A stretch of DNA of 64,000 nucleotides from NCBI GenBank assembly GCA_024402695.1, contig JAKSTG010000010.1, positions 17,886-81,885 on the forward strand, read 5' to 3'. Below are positions 41,205 to 51,252 of the stretch, piece by piece. Within the stretch, counting starts at the first letter, position 1. Every line of letters starts with the position of its first letter. Both the position numbers and the translations under genes were made by a program. The notes under the pieces were generated by a model. It was given only the letters and a program-made list of their open reading frames with translations. It had not been told where the DNA came from and did no database searches. Source of the stretch: Treponema sp. GTDB taxonomy: Bacteria; Spirochaetota; Spirochaetia; Treponematales; Treponemataceae.

Positions 41205-42228
41205 GTTACCAACAAAGTACAAAAGTATTCTTAGTGCCAAAGAAACAGAACATGCAATTGTTTCTATTAAAGATTTCTTCCAGACAGCTCTTTCTACAGA
41301 ATTGAATCTGTCTCGTGTTACAGCTCCACTTTTTGTTAAGTCGGGAATGGGTATCAATGATGACCTGAACGGAGTTGAAAAACCAGTTTCATTTAATGTA
41401 AAAGACATGAATGGCCAGCAGATGGAAATTGTTCAGTCACTTGCAAAATGGAAGAGACTTAAGATTACTGAAATGGGACTTAAACCAGGTTTTGGTATCT
41501 ACACAGATATGAATGCTCTTCGTCCTGATGAAGATCTGGATGCAATCCACTCAATCTATGTTGACCAGTGGGACTGGTGTATGGCAATTGATGAAAAAGA
41601 CCGTACAGTATTCTATCTCCATGATATCGTAAAAAAGGTTTACCGCTGTATCAAACGTACAGAATTCTTCCTTTATGACAGATATCCTGCTCTGGAACCA
41701 ATTCTCCCTGAAGATATTAAAATCCTTTTCGCAGATGATCTGCAGCGAAAATATCCTGATCTGACACCAAAACAGCGTGAAGACAAAGTTGCCAAGGAAT
41801 ACGGTGCTGTATTCATTACAGGTATCGGCGGACAGCTTCCTGACGGAAAAATCCATGACGGACGCGCTCCTGACTATGACGACTGGATCACAGAAACTGG
41901 TGACGGACACCGTGGTCTGAACGGAGACATTCTTGTATGGAATCCTGTTCTGAACTCAGCATTTGAACTTTCTTCAATGGGTATTCGTGTAAGCCCAACA
42001 AGCCTTAAACTTCAGCTGGAAGAAAGAGGATGTCCAGAACGTGCAAAATTTGAATTCCATTCAAAACTTCTGAAAGGTCAGCTTACTCAGACTCTGGGTG
42101 GCGGTATCGGTCAGTCACGTCTTTGCATGTTCCTCCTTCGCAAAGCACACATCGGTGAAATACAGGTTTCAATGTGGAACGAGGAAATTCTTAAAGATTG
42201 TAAAAAACGCGGAATCGCTCTGCTGTAG
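41197..42228 (+). CDS. asnA: Aspartate-ammonia ligase (asparagine synthetase A)
   Basis: AsnA makes asparagine from aspartate, ammonia and ATP. The 343-residue protein belongs to the class II tRNA-synthetase-like fold and shows the family blocks LNLSRVTAPLFVKSG, PVSFNVKDM, VQSLAKWKR, SIYVDQWDW, LNGDILVWNP, and the final GGGIGQSRLCMFLL with the ATP-binding Arg. Length is close to the usual 330. It has its own promoter and an odd leader (see the leader ORF). Codon bias suggests strong expression. Confidence 0.96.
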   Translation: MIKLPTKYKSILSAKETEHAIVSIKDFFQTALSTELNLSRVTAPLFVKSGMGINDDLNGVEKPVSFNVKDMNGQQMEIVQSLAKWKRLKITEMGLKPGFGIYTDMNALRPDEDLDAIHSIYVDQWDWCMAIDEKDRTVFYLHDIVKKVYRCIKRTEFFLYDRYPALEPILPEDIKILFADDLQRKYPDLTPKQREDKVAKEYGAVFITGIGGQLPDGKIHDGRAPDYDDWITETGDGHRGLNGDILVWNPVLNSAFELSSMGIRVSPTSLKLQLEERGCPERAKFEFHSKLLKGQLTQTLGGGIGQSRLCMFLLRKAHIGEIQVSMWNEEILKDCKKRGIALL

Positions 42229-42262
42229 TTTTTACTTTCAAGTTTGAAATATATAGGGGAAT

Positions 42263-43168
42263 ATGATTAGAACTAAAGAAGAGCTTCTGGCTCAGATCAA
42301 ATCTGAAAAAAGACAGAACAAGAATCTTTTTACAAGTTTCTTTGTAGATGCTTCCTGCATTGATAATGCTGTCTGTCGTGAAGCTCAGAATATTTTCTGT
42401 TCTTTTGATATTCCTCTCAATCCTTCCTTCAAGGGCGACAAGCTTCTTTTTGACAAGAAAAGCTACGCCTCAAAATCAAATCTTCTGAATTCTTCCGGTC
42501 TTGTTTTTGGTTTCTGTCTTTATTATGCAAAAGATAAAGGGGATTCTTTCAAGGCTTTTACAGACCGTTTTGATTTCGCTCTGAACCAGTATCCGAATCA
42601 TGTTGAATTTCCTCAGTTTGATCTTGGCCCCGGCGAAGAGGATGAACCTAAAGTAACACAGATCTTTTCTGCCCAGGATATCAGAAAAGCCAGGGATCTT
42701 TCCTTTGCGGCTAAAAGTTTTTATTCATCGGGCCGTGCAGTTCCATGGTTCCTTTCGGTTTTAAAACCACTCAGAATCACACCAAGTGCATTCTTCGCAG
42801 ATTTTTCTGAATGGCAGAGAGTAAACAACTGCGATTTCAAAAGCGGTTTCAATCCTGAAAAAGAGAAACATGAATCCATCGAAAAGATGCAGCTTCTTTT
42901 CCTTGAACAGAAATATGAGGAAAAGGGGAAGAGTGACATGTTTACTCTTGTGTCAGATGTTGTCCGTGTGAACGGAGCCATGAGCCGTCTTTGCGATGAC
43001 ACATCGGGAAAAAATCCTGAAATCAAACTTAACACTTCTTATAATCCTGATGATCTTTTCAGCGAAGAAGTAATGGACCTGGAATATTTCTTCGAAAATG
43101 TCTGCATGGAAGAAAGTAAGGTTAGACTCTTCGTTACAGAAGATGGTCCTGATTACGAAATCCTTTAA
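42263..43168 (+). CDS. Unknown soluble protein
   Basis: I do not recognise this 301-residue protein. It is soluble, without signal peptide or membrane helix, and shows no clear nucleotide- or metal-binding motif. Notable stretches are FFVDASCIDNAVCREAQNIF near the N-terminus and an acidic C-terminus. AGGGGAA precedes the ATG. It starts 34 bases after asnA and ends 5 bases before the pseudouridine synthase gene, so the three are probably co-transcribed. Confidence 0.7.
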   Translation: MIRTKEELLAQIKSEKRQNKNLFTSFFVDASCIDNAVCREAQNIFCSFDIPLNPSFKGDKLLFDKKSYASKSNLLNSSGLVFGFCLYYAKDKGDSFKAFTDRFDFALNQYPNHVEFPQFDLGPGEEDEPKVTQIFSAQDIRKARDLSFAAKSFYSSGRAVPWFLSVLKPLRITPSAFFADFSEWQRVNNCDFKSGFNPEKEKHESIEKMQLLFLEQKYEEKGKSDMFTLVSDVVRVNGAMSRLCDDTSGKNPEIKLNTSYNPDDLFSEEVMDLEYFFENVCMEESKVRLFVTEDGPDYEIL

Positions 43169-43173
43169 TAAAA

Positions 43174-44112
43174 ATGCGGAAAAAATTTTTAAGCACAATC
43201 ACAGTATCTCTCAATGAATTTCTTAAAGCCCAGCTTACACATTTGGAAGAGCTTTCCGGTCAGGAAGTTTCCAATTCAAAAATCCGCCGTCTTATTGTGG
43301 CAGGTTGTGTAAGCGTAAACGGCCGGGTTGTTACAAGACCCGGTTTTGAACTTCGCGGGAAAAGTATCGTTGAATGTGAAATTGATGTGGAAAAATTCTT
43401 TTTTGAAAAACAGCCAGATGATATCGATTTCACTCTTACAGAAAAAGACGTGCTTTTTGAAGACGAATATATTATCTGCGTTAATAAGCCTGCTTTTCTT
43501 CCTGTGGAACAGACTATTGTGGGAAACCGTAAGAATCTTCACGACTGTGTTGTAGATTACCTCTGGAAGAAAAATCCGTCTTTAAGAAATCCACCTTATG
43601 TTGGAATCATGCACCGCCTGGACCGGGAAACAAGTGGAGTTCTTCTTTTTACAAAGCAGCGGGTTGCCAACAAAAGCATTTTTGAACAGTTTGAAAAACA
43701 TACAATCACAAAAACATATATTGCTGTTGCCTGCGGAAAACCGGTAAAAGATTTTACTGTAGAAAATTATATTGGCCGAATCTCTGCCAAAAGCCAGGCA
43801 GCAAAGTGGGGAAGTCTTTCTGAAAACCGTGGAGGACTATATGCCAAAACCTCTTTTTCAAATATAGAAAAGATTTCCATTGAAAATGTTTCCGGTGATT
43901 TGTGTCTTGTTCACTGCGAGTTATTTACCGGCCGTACCCATCAGATTCGCGTTCACCTTTCAGAAAAAAGGCTCCCAATTCTTGGAGACATTCTTTACGG
44001 TGGTAAAGACTACAAGAGAATAATGCTTCATTCAAATAAACTGGAATTTGTTCATCCTGTAAGTGGGGAAAAACTTTCAATTAAATCAGAAGCAGAATGG
44101 TCTGAAAAATAA
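43174..44112 (+). CDS. RluA-family pseudouridine synthase
   Basis: The 312-residue enzyme has an N-terminal S4 RNA-binding domain (about 14-75, SKIRRLIVAGCVSVNGRVV) and the RluA catalytic domain with GIMHRLDRETSGVLLF, whose Asp is the catalytic nucleophile, and GRTHQIRVHLS. It isomerises a uridine in rRNA (RluC/RluD type) or tRNA; the target cannot be read from sequence. It follows the unknown gene by 5 bases and has no strong ribosome site, so translational coupling is likely. It converges on the HisJ-like gene. Confidence 0.92.
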   Translation: MRKKFLSTITVSLNEFLKAQLTHLEELSGQEVSNSKIRRLIVAGCVSVNGRVVTRPGFELRGKSIVECEIDVEKFFFEKQPDDIDFTLTEKDVLFEDEYIICVNKPAFLPVEQTIVGNRKNLHDCVVDYLWKKNPSLRNPPYVGIMHRLDRETSGVLLFTKQRVANKSIFEQFEKHTITKTYIAVACGKPVKDFTVENYIGRISAKSQAAKWGSLSENRGGLYAKTSFSNIEKISIENVSGDLCLVHCELFTGRTHQIRVHLSEKRLPILGDILYGGKDYKRIMLHSNKLEFVHPVSGEKLSIKSEAEWSEK

Positions 44113-44117
44113 GGATC

Positions 44118-44945
44118 TTAAATCTTTATACTGCCGATGCAAGGATAAACCAGTTCTTTGTAACCGGTTTTCTTTGCAAGCTGTAATGCTTCTTCAAATC
44201 CAAAATCAATATGATCTGTGTTGTGGGCATCGCTGTTAATGCAGACTGGAATGCTTTCGTTGAAGAAAAGTTCAAGTAAGTAATTACTTGGGTAAAATTC
44301 TTCCATGCCGGATCTTGCTTTTCCGCCTGTGTTTATTTCTGCTATTACGCCTGCATTTTTTACAGCCTTTGCAAAATCTTTAAGCAGATCTTTGTACCAG
44401 GTTTCTGATGCATCGAAGAAGTTCAGGTCTTTGTTTCTGAGTCTTATAAGGTCCGGGTGTCCGATAATGTCGAAGTTACCGTAGTGGAGCATTTCCATTT
44501 CTGCTTCGAAGTAATCGATGACTGCCTGTTTTCCGTCATTGTTGTAAAGAAGTTCAAGTCCCCGTTTTACCATTTCAGTTTTATTGTCTACAGAATAGTG
44601 CATTTTATCTTTTGACACATAATGAACCGAACCGATGAGATAATCAGGATTAAGTTCTTTGTAGAATTCTTTGTCCGGACAGGTGAGGGAAGGATAATAA
44701 TCACATTCAAAACCGCAGAAGATTTTAATTCTGTCTGCGTATTTTTCTTTTAAACGGTTTATTTCTGTAATATAGTTTTCAAAATCATTTGGGGCAACAT
44801 GCCATTTCCCTGCAAAAGGAAACATACTGTGGCTTGAAAAACCTAAGATAGAAAATCCTTTTTCTATTGCAGCAAGAACCATTTCTTCGGCGGTGTTTTT
44901 CCCGTCACAGAAAGTTGTATGAGTGTGAAAATTAATCTTGTCCAT
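44118..44945 (-). CDS. PHP-family histidinol-phosphatase (HisJ-like)
   Basis: The 275-residue PHP protein has the metal ligands NFHTHTTFCDG, SSHSMF, GFECDYYP, GSVHYV, IIGHPDLI and NSDAH in HisJ order. HisJ removes phosphate from histidinol phosphate in histidine synthesis. No other his genes are in the window, so it might act on another phosphate ester; hisJ is therefore not assigned firmly. It begins 13 bases after the REC-STAS-REC gene with GGA as a weak ribosome site and is probably co-transcribed. Confidence 0.85.
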   Translation of the reverse strand: MDKINFHTHTTFCDGKNTAEEMVLAAIEKGFSILGFSSHSMFPFAGKWHVAPNDFENYITEINRLKEKYADRIKIFCGFECDYYPSLTCPDKEFYKELNPDYLIGSVHYVSKDKMHYSVDNKTEMVKRGLELLYNNDGKQAVIDYFEAEMEMLHYGNFDIIGHPDLIRLRNKDLNFFDASETWYKDLLKDFAKAVKNAGVIAEINTGGKARSGMEEFYPSNYLLELFFNESIPVCINSDAHNTDHIDFGFEEALQLAKKTGYKELVYPCIGSIKI

Positions 44946-44958
44946 TTTTATATCCGAT

Positions 44959-46206
44959 CTAAATCTTCTTGTTCAGAAGGGAAATTGCCTTATCAAGGAG
45001 AGTTTCAGGTTTCTGAGGTTTCATAAGGTAAAGGGAAGCTCCCGAACTTAAAACTCTGACAATAAGGTCGCGCTGCGCACTTGCAGAGTAAACAATAACA
45101 GGCGGTGCAAAACGGTCTGCACGGAATTCGTTGAGAATTTCGAATCCTTTTGATTCAGGTTCCAGAACATCCAGAATAACCAGACTGTATTTGTCCGGAA
45201 CATATTGTTCCTGGAAATCTTTTCCTGTAGAGAAAATATCAGTTTTTGCTCCCACAGAATCGAAAGTTTTCTGAATGTTTGCTGCGGACTGAGGATTCTG
45301 GTCGATGACTGCAACAGAGAAAACTGATCCGATTGATTCGTCTTTTTCGATGGAACCTGTATCAGAATAGAATCTTGTTTCGATTGAGCTGTCCATGTCA
45401 TCCATGCCGGTTCCTGAAAGGATTTTTTCAGTAATAAGGTCAGAAACGCTGGTTGTGATTGAGCTTTCAACAAGAGTGTTCAGAACTCTTGGCAAGTTGT
45501 CTGTTACTTCGATTCCGTCATATTCGGTATGACCGTCTACCAGGTCGTTTACAAACTCGGAGAGGGAAAGAATCTTTACGTTCTTTCTGTGAACTTTTGG
45601 ATTATCCAGAACGTTGTTAATCAGGTATTCCAGGTTCAGACCGTCAATGAATGTCAGATCCAGGTTTGTAAGCATAAGGATAATCTTTGGATTTTCCAGT
45701 TCTTCCCGTTCAATCATTTCTGCAAGTTTGAATTTTAGAAGAGCCAGTTTTTCACGGTTCAGTCCCTGTGCAACTTCAATGAAAATGATATTTCCGTTTC
45801 TATGGATATCAAGAACACATGGAGTTGTATCCATAACAACAGGAAGTTTAAGAACGTTTCCGATTGATTCAAAGAAAAGGTCAAATTTAATAGGTTTAGT
45901 GAAGTATTTGATTACTCCGTATCTGGCAAGGGATCCGATAAGTGCTTTATCAATAAGAGGTCCTGTCATGATGATAGGAATAGATGCTGTGTTCGGGTCT
46001 GAAATCTTTTTCTGCATGAAGTCAGAAATTTGATTTTCTGCCATTCCGCGGTCCATGATAATCAGGTTTGGAAGAGTAGTGATCATTTTTGTAAAGGCAT
46101 CACGGTCTTCACTGGCTGTATTTACTTCGATTTTACCGGCGGTAAGCTTATCTTTAAGAAAATCCCGGAATAATGGATGTGCATCAATAATTAAAACACT
46201 TTTCAT
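44959..46206 (-). CDS. REC-STAS-REC two-receiver signalling protein
   Basis: The 415 residues contain two receiver domains and no DNA-binding or enzymatic output. The first (1-120) has phosphoacceptor D52 in LIIMDRG and the switch Lys in FTKPI. The middle (about 130-250) resembles a STAS/anti-sigma-antagonist domain (VLDIHRNGNIIFIEVAQGL, then IILMLTNLDLTFIDGLNLEY). The second receiver (about 295-415) has D346 in LVILDVLEPE and K396 in YLMKPQ. Such a protein probably integrates two phosphorylation inputs and passes the signal by protein contacts, possibly to a partner-switching or chemotaxis system. The start is leaderless and no kinase is adjacent. Confidence 0.75.
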   Translation of the reverse strand: MKSVLIIDAHPLFRDFLKDKLTAGKIEVNTASEDRDAFTKMITTLPNLIIMDRGMAENQISDFMQKKISDPNTASIPIIMTGPLIDKALIGSLARYGVIKYFTKPIKFDLFFESIGNVLKLPVVMDTTPCVLDIHRNGNIIFIEVAQGLNREKLALLKFKLAEMIEREELENPKIILMLTNLDLTFIDGLNLEYLINNVLDNPKVHRKNVKILSLSEFVNDLVDGHTEYDGIEVTDNLPRVLNTLVESSITTSVSDLITEKILSGTGMDDMDSSIETRFYSDTGSIEKDESIGSVFSVAVIDQNPQSAANIQKTFDSVGAKTDIFSTGKDFQEQYVPDKYSLVILDVLEPESKGFEILNEFRADRFAPPVIVYSASAQRDLIVRVLSSGASLYLMKPQKPETLLDKAISLLNKKI

Positions 46207-46218
46207 AGGTGAATTTTA
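46206..46218 (-). promoter_or_regulatory. -10 box of leaderless REC-STAS-REC gene
   Basis: TAAAAT (46218-46213) is followed by TCACCT and the ATG at 46206. Confidence 0.6.
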
Positions 46219-46275
46219 GCACATCTTGGTGTAAAATAAAATAGTAAAAAAGTTTTCAAATCGGAGGCTGTTATA

Positions 46276-46866
46276 ATGGTAGCAGTATTTCTTGCAGAGG
46301 GTTTTGAAGAACTGGAAGCACTGTCTTCAGTTGATTATTTAAGAAGAGCTAAAGTTGATGTAGTTCTTGTAGCCGTTACATCAAACAATCCTGCAGATCC
46401 AAGAATTGTCAGAAGTTCACATAATGTGTCAGTAATTGCAGACGTTACACTCGAAGATTTCCTTGGTAGATATGAAAATTCTCTTCCAGATGCAATTTTC
46501 TTCCCTGGCGGATTGCCTGGCGCAACAAATCTTGCCGCTTCGGCAGAAATCAAAAAACTGATTCTGGACTGCTATGAAAAAGGCAAATATGTAACAGCTA
46601 TGTGTGCTAGTCCTGCTCTCGTTCTTGCACCTACAGGTATTCTGAAGGGAAAGAACTGGACCTGTTATCCTGGAATGGAAGCAGATGTAGATCCAGAAGC
46701 TGTAGAAGACAGTACTCATTGTTCAGGAGTTCCTTTTGTGACAGACGGAAATATTGTTACAGGTTCAGGTCCTGGAACTGCCGAACAGTTTGCAATGGAA
46801 CTGGTAAGAATTTTTGCAGGTGAGGAAACTGCCGCAAAAGTTCACGATGGCTCCGTTCAAAGATAA
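46276..46866 (+). CDS. DJ-1/PfpI family protein (YajL/ThiJ type)
   Basis: The 196-residue protein has the DJ-1 features: MVAVFLAEGFEELEA with the conserved Glu, FFPGGLPGATNLA, and the reactive Cys at the nucleophile elbow (YVTAMCASPALVLAP). A GSGPGTAEQFAMELV stretch closes the fold. Family members act as glyoxalases, deglycases or redox-sensing chaperones; which applies is unclear. CGGAGG lies 10 bases before the ATG. The gene stands alone between divergent and downstream units. Confidence 0.92.
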   Translation: MVAVFLAEGFEELEALSSVDYLRRAKVDVVLVAVTSNNPADPRIVRSSHNVSVIADVTLEDFLGRYENSLPDAIFFPGGLPGATNLAASAEIKKLILDCYEKGKYVTAMCASPALVLAPTGILKGKNWTCYPGMEADVDPEAVEDSTHCSGVPFVTDGNIVTGSGPGTAEQFAMELVRIFAGEETAAKVHDGSVQR

Positions 46867-46916
46867 AAAATAAATAAACCAGCAAAAAAAGTTTTAATAT
46901 AAAAGGTGAATTGAAA

Positions 46917-49670
46917 ATGTTTCAATTTAAAAAGAAAGTTCTATTAGTATTAACAACTCTTATTTTAGCTGTTTCTTCAGTATTTGCTCAGACAAGTGTT
47001 GAGTATACAAGTTTTACTTTTGAAGCAGACGTAATGATGAAAGCCTGGGATCCTAATCCTACACGGCTTGCCTGGAGAAATGTTCTTTACGCAGAAAATG
47101 TTGTTGTGGAAGGAAGTTCAGCAGATTTTCTTTTGAAAAGCGTAAACATTAAGAAAGGTTTTACAGGTTTCGCTCTTTATCAGGAAGGCGGAAAATCCTT
47201 TGCTGTAGGTACAAACGGAAAGGAACAGAAGTTCGCTCCCGGAAAACTTTTCACAAAAGCCGGTGGTCAGGTATGGCTTTCTTTTACTGCTCCTGACAAA
47301 AAGAAATATGCTCTTCCAACAGACATTAAGATTCTTTCGCAGGAAGAATACGAAGCTCTTTCAAAACCTGCAGAAATTGTAGTAGCAGAAAAAGAGGTTA
47401 CTGAACCGGTTGAAGAACTTGCCGTAGAAACAGAAGCATCGGAAGAAGAAGCGGTTCTTGTTGCGGATCAGACAGAAGCCGAAGAAGAAGCTCCTGTGGA
47501 AGTTGCAGAAAATCTGGAAGAAGCAGCTGCCACTGTGGAAGTAGCAGAAGTTACCGAAGATGCTGCAGTTGAAGAAGCCACTTCAGAAGAAACCATTTCA
47601 GAAGAATCAGTTGAAACTGTTGCAGTAGAAGAAGGTGTAACAGAAACTCCAAAAGTAAGAGGCGAGTTTGAATTTGTAAGGGATTCAAGAAATTTCCCTG
47701 AAGGGGACACTGATGAAATTATCCGCTTCGTCGGCATCAACAAACAGGCTGTAGAGAAAGAAACAAATGTTTCTACTATTATAAGGAATGTTCCTGATGG
47801 AACAAAACCAAAGATCTTCTTTATGAACGGTCTTGAAGTTCTGGTTTATATTGCACCGGATCTTTCTCTCCGTGCTGATGACAACTGTTACACACTGTTC
47901 TATTCAACCCGCCGTTACGGACGTGAAGAGGATTTCTCAATTCCAAAACGTGTAATTGAAAATCCAAAGATTAACGGAAAGCTTACAAACATGCTGGACT
48001 TTGACGGTGCAGTAACTCTTGTAGGTGGTAAACAGAAACTGGTTCTGGTATGGACTCAGTGTACAATCCAGAATACGGAAGAAACTTCGGAAGAAGATCT
48101 TCTTAAAAAGACAGCTATCTACTGGTCTTCATGGAAAGAAAACGACAAGTCATGGGAAAAAGCAGAATGCATCTCAGAAATGAAAGGAAGCCTTCAGTTT
48201 GATCCAAGACTTATTCCTGGTGCAAAAGGTCTTGCCCTTAAAATCAGAAACAGACCTGACAATACTCTCTATTCAGTTGAGGACAATCCTGCCTTTGCCG
48301 AAAAACAGCATTATTTCCTTATGAACAAAAAAGGTCTGTGGGAAACCTGCGGTGCCGGCGATTTCGAAGATCCTTCAGTTCTTTATGACATTACAGACAA
48401 AAACAATGTAATTGCAGCAGACTGCAATTATGCCTACAACCGTACAGGCGGTCTTGCTGGCTGCCTTTGGAGTTCCGGTTCGGATATTTTCGCAAAGGTT
48501 TATATGAAGAGTCCGGATACAAAGAAAATGATCTGGACAGAAAGTGTTCCGGTTCTTCACCAGAAGAAAGGAAGTGAAGTTCAGGCTCTTAATCCTCATG
48601 CAATGGTTCGCGATACAGGGGATTGGATTGTTGCCTATGTTCTTAAGACAGAAAAAGGAAATAATATCTGTATTTCAAAAATCAATAATGAACCTTGTAT
48701 CGTTTCCAGAAAACTGGTTCCGGATCTGAGAGACCTTCAGAAACCTGGCAATTCAGTTCATTTCACTGTAACAATGGAAAATCTTGGAATCGGAATTGCA
48801 TCAGGAATGGATGTAGTAATCAAAAACGAATTCAAGACAGAAGCCGGTGTAGTTTCTTACAAAAACAATTTCTATCCTGGTGAATCTTATGAACTGAACG
48901 GTATTTACCAGAAACTTAAGGGAAAGGACGGCATTGTTCCTGTTGAAGATGTATTTGCCGATGTTAAATTCGGCAAAATGATGAGAAACAGTGAATTTGC
49001 CTTCTATGATGCCATCTATACTCTTGGTATTCCGAAATTTGTATTCGGTGACATGTTCGTAATGACAAAAGGAAAGAGCCAGAAAGTTATTTACACTCTT
49101 GGTACTTCAAACGGTGTAAAAGTTAAGGCTCCTGCCTGTGAAGTTGTTGTTACAGAATCAGCACCTGGAGATTATGAAGACAATGTTGTTTCTGTTTCAG
49201 TAGACAACAACTTCTCTGATGATTATCTGGAAATGGCTTTCGATTATGAAACTGCAGAACTTGATGAAAAATATTTTGTGTTCGATGCACTTTTCCATTT
49301 CGAAGAATCAAAAAGAAAGATTCCAGGATGGAATCCTGAGGATGTAGAAAAAGAAACAGCAGTTTCTTATTCTTGTAAGGTTTACAATCCTATCTATACA
49401 AAGAAATCTTTCTCGGCTCAGCTTATGGATCTGAATTTCATCAAGAAAACAAAGGTTATGTCTGCTAATTTCATCGTGGCAAACAACTGGCCTGAAATGA
49501 TTGCTGATTCAATGAAATTAAGCCTTATAAATGTTGCTACAGGACAGACTGAACAGATTGTTGAAGTTGATTTTGAGCTTGATATTCTTGAAAGCAAGAA
49601 AGGAACAGTCTATTTTGCACCTGGTCTTAGCGACAAAGCAGAAGACTATATTGTACAGATTATGAAATAG
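46917..49670 (+). CDS. Large secreted protein with Glu/Val/Ala-rich linker
   Basis: The ATG at 46917 is preferred because AGGTG lies 8 bases before it; a TTG two codons earlier is too close. The 917 residues start with a signal peptide (FKKKVLLVLTTLILAVSS, cleavage after VFA). An N-terminal domain of about 110 residues follows (FEADVMMKAWDPNPTRLAW), then a low-complexity acidic linker (about 145-245), then a large beta-rich part with the look of a sialidase or propeller fold (WSSWKENDKSWEKAECIS) and a C-terminal CARDB-like segment (LGIGIASGMDVVIKNEF). No lipobox. The family is not recognised; a periplasmic or surface location is inferred. Confidence 0.8.
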   Translation: MFQFKKKVLLVLTTLILAVSSVFAQTSVEYTSFTFEADVMMKAWDPNPTRLAWRNVLYAENVVVEGSSADFLLKSVNIKKGFTGFALYQEGGKSFAVGTNGKEQKFAPGKLFTKAGGQVWLSFTAPDKKKYALPTDIKILSQEEYEALSKPAEIVVAEKEVTEPVEELAVETEASEEEAVLVADQTEAEEEAPVEVAENLEEAAATVEVAEVTEDAAVEEATSEETISEESVETVAVEEGVTETPKVRGEFEFVRDSRNFPEGDTDEIIRFVGINKQAVEKETNVSTIIRNVPDGTKPKIFFMNGLEVLVYIAPDLSLRADDNCYTLFYSTRRYGREEDFSIPKRVIENPKINGKLTNMLDFDGAVTLVGGKQKLVLVWTQCTIQNTEETSEEDLLKKTAIYWSSWKENDKSWEKAECISEMKGSLQFDPRLIPGAKGLALKIRNRPDNTLYSVEDNPAFAEKQHYFLMNKKGLWETCGAGDFEDPSVLYDITDKNNVIAADCNYAYNRTGGLAGCLWSSGSDIFAKVYMKSPDTKKMIWTESVPVLHQKKGSEVQALNPHAMVRDTGDWIVAYVLKTEKGNNICISKINNEPCIVSRKLVPDLRDLQKPGNSVHFTVTMENLGIGIASGMDVVIKNEFKTEAGVVSYKNNFYPGESYELNGIYQKLKGKDGIVPVEDVFADVKFGKMMRNSEFAFYDAIYTLGIPKFVFGDMFVMTKGKSQKVIYTLGTSNGVKVKAPACEVVVTESAPGDYEDNVVSVSVDNNFSDDYLEMAFDYETAELDEKYFVFDALFHFEESKRKIPGWNPEDVEKETAVSYSCKVYNPIYTKKSFSAQLMDLNFIKKTKVMSANFIVANNWPEMIADSMKLSLINVATGQTEQIVEVDFELDILESKKGTVYFAPGLSDKAEDYIVQIMK

Positions 49671-49697
49671 ACTGGCGGAATAAAGCCGGTTAAAAGA

Positions 49698-49730
49698 AAA
49701 AGCCTTCCGAATGATTTCGGAAGGCTTTTT
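49698..49730. terminator. Bidirectional terminator between secreted protein and ackA
   Basis: AGCCTTCCGAA / TTCGGAAGGCT (49701-49711, 49716-49726) with T runs on both strands. A second hairpin (GAACTTCCTG / CAGGAAGTTC, 49736-49745 and 49752-49761) follows at once. Confidence 0.9.
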
Positions 49731-49770
49731 TGGTTGAACTTCCTGGCTTTTCAGGAAGTTCGCTTTTTAT

Positions 49771-51111
49771 TTAGCATTTTGGTGGACGTGCAACAACTTT
49801 AGCGATGTTAGGACGTTTTACCAAGTCACCTTTCAGACCTTCTTCACGAGCTTTGTTTACATAAGCTGGATCCTGGAAAGAATATGTGAAGTTTGTGTGA
49901 ACGTCGTATGTGCCTTTCATAAGAGCATAAGCATCTTCTGTCATAACCAGTTCTTCGTCTGTTGGGATAACGAAAATCTTTGTTTTTGAATCATCTGCAG
50001 AAATACATGTTTCAGCATTTCCAGTGAATGACCATTCGTTTTTCTGTGAATCAATTTTGATTCCGTAAGCTTCAAGACCTTCTGTTGATTTCTGGCGGAA
50101 GATAGGTCCGCGTTCACCAACGCCGGCTGTGAATACGATAGCATCTACGCGGCCAAGTTCAGCCATGTAAGCACCAATGTATTTCTTGATGCGGAGAGCT
50201 TCCATTTCAATGGCCAGCTTACAAGTTTCGTCTCCGTTAGCGGCACCAATTTCGATATCACGGCGGTCAGCATATTTTCCTGTAACACCAAGACATCCTG
50301 ATTTCTTGTTAAGAGCTGTATCCATTTCGTCAGCTGTCATGCCAGTTTTGCGCATGATGTAGAATGGAAGTGCAGGGTCCAGGTCACCAGAACGTGTACC
50401 CATTACAAGACCTTCAAGTGGAGTAATACCCATTGTTGTGTCATAACATTTACCGTTTTTTACACAGCACATAGAAGCACCGTTTCCGATGTGACAGATG
50501 ATAACGTTTGTATCTTCTGGTTTCTTTCCAAGAAGAACTGAAGCACGTTTTGCTGTGTAAAGGAAAGATGTTCCGTGGAATCCGTATTTACGTGCAGCAT
50601 ATTTTTCATACCATTCGTGTGGAATAGCATACATGAAGTTTTCTGCTGGCATTGTCTGGTGCCATGCTGTATCCATAACTGCAGCGTGTGGAACGTTTGG
50701 CATAACTTTCTGAGCAGCTTCAATACCCATGATGTTTGCAGGCATGTGGAGTGGTCCAAGGTCGATAACTGACTTAAAGGTTTCCAGAACTTCAGGAGTA
50801 ACCAGAACAGATTTTGTGAATTTGTCTCCACCATGAAGAACACGGTGACCTACAGCTCCAATCTGATCCAGGGATTCAATAACACCTGTTTCTTTGTCAG
50901 TAATCATCTTAAGGATAAGTTCGATTGCTTCTTTGTGTGTAGGACATGGACTTTCCATTTCTACTTTATTGCCTTTTGCCTTGTGTGTGATGCATGAACC
51001 TTCAATTCCGATTCTTTCTACTACACCATTGGCCAGAACTTCTTTGTTGTCCCAGTCATAAACCTGATACTTTGCAGATGAAGATCCGCAGTTCAAAGTT
51101 AAAATTACCAT
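49771..51111 (-). CDS. ackA: Acetate kinase
   Basis: AckA converts acetyl phosphate and ADP to acetate and ATP, the main energy step of acetate-forming fermenters. The start at 51111 ([16 protein letters not shown]) has AAGGAA 7-8 bases upstream; the upstream frame is discarded. The 446 residues carry [46 protein letters not shown] and [10 protein letters not shown]. It is about 45 residues longer than the usual 400, partly through a C-terminal extension rich in Lys and Arg. A consensus promoter lies upstream. No pta gene is adjacent. Confidence 0.96.
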   Translation of the reverse strand: MVILTLNCGSSSAKYQVYDWDNKEVLANGVVERIGIEGSCITHKAKGNKVEMESPCPTHKEAIELILKMITDKETGVIESLDQIGAVGHRVLHGGDKFTKSVLVTPEVLETFKSVIDLGPLHMPANIMGIEAAQKVMPNVPHAAVMDTAWHQTMPAENFMYAIPHEWYEKYAARKYGFHGTSFLYTAKRASVLLGKKPEDTNVIICHIGNGASMCCVKNGKCYDTTMGITPLEGLVMGTRSGDLDPALPFYIMRKTGMTADEMDTALNKKSGCLGVTGKYADRRDIEIGAANGDETCKLAIEMEALRIKKYIGAYMAELGRVDAIVFTAGVGERGPIFRQKSTEGLEAYGIKIDSQKNEWSFTGNAETCISADDSKTKIFVIPTDEELVMTEDAYALMKGTYDVHTNFTYSFQDPAYVNKAREEGLKGDLVKRPNIAKVVARPPKC

Positions 51112-51151
51112 GATTTGTTCCTTTAAAAGAGTTATATGAAAATAATAGAAA

Positions 51152-51180
51152 ATTATAATCACTTGTCACATAGATTTCAA
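51152..51180 (-). promoter_or_regulatory. ackA promoter
   Basis: TTGAAA (51180-51175) and TATAAT (51157-51152) with exactly 17 bases between them, about 40 bases before the ackA ATG. Confidence 0.8.
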
Positions 51181-51252
51181 TAAATAGAAAATACTATGAA
51201 AATTCTTCGATAAAGTGTATAATTAATTACTGTATTTAAATGGGGGGAAAGT

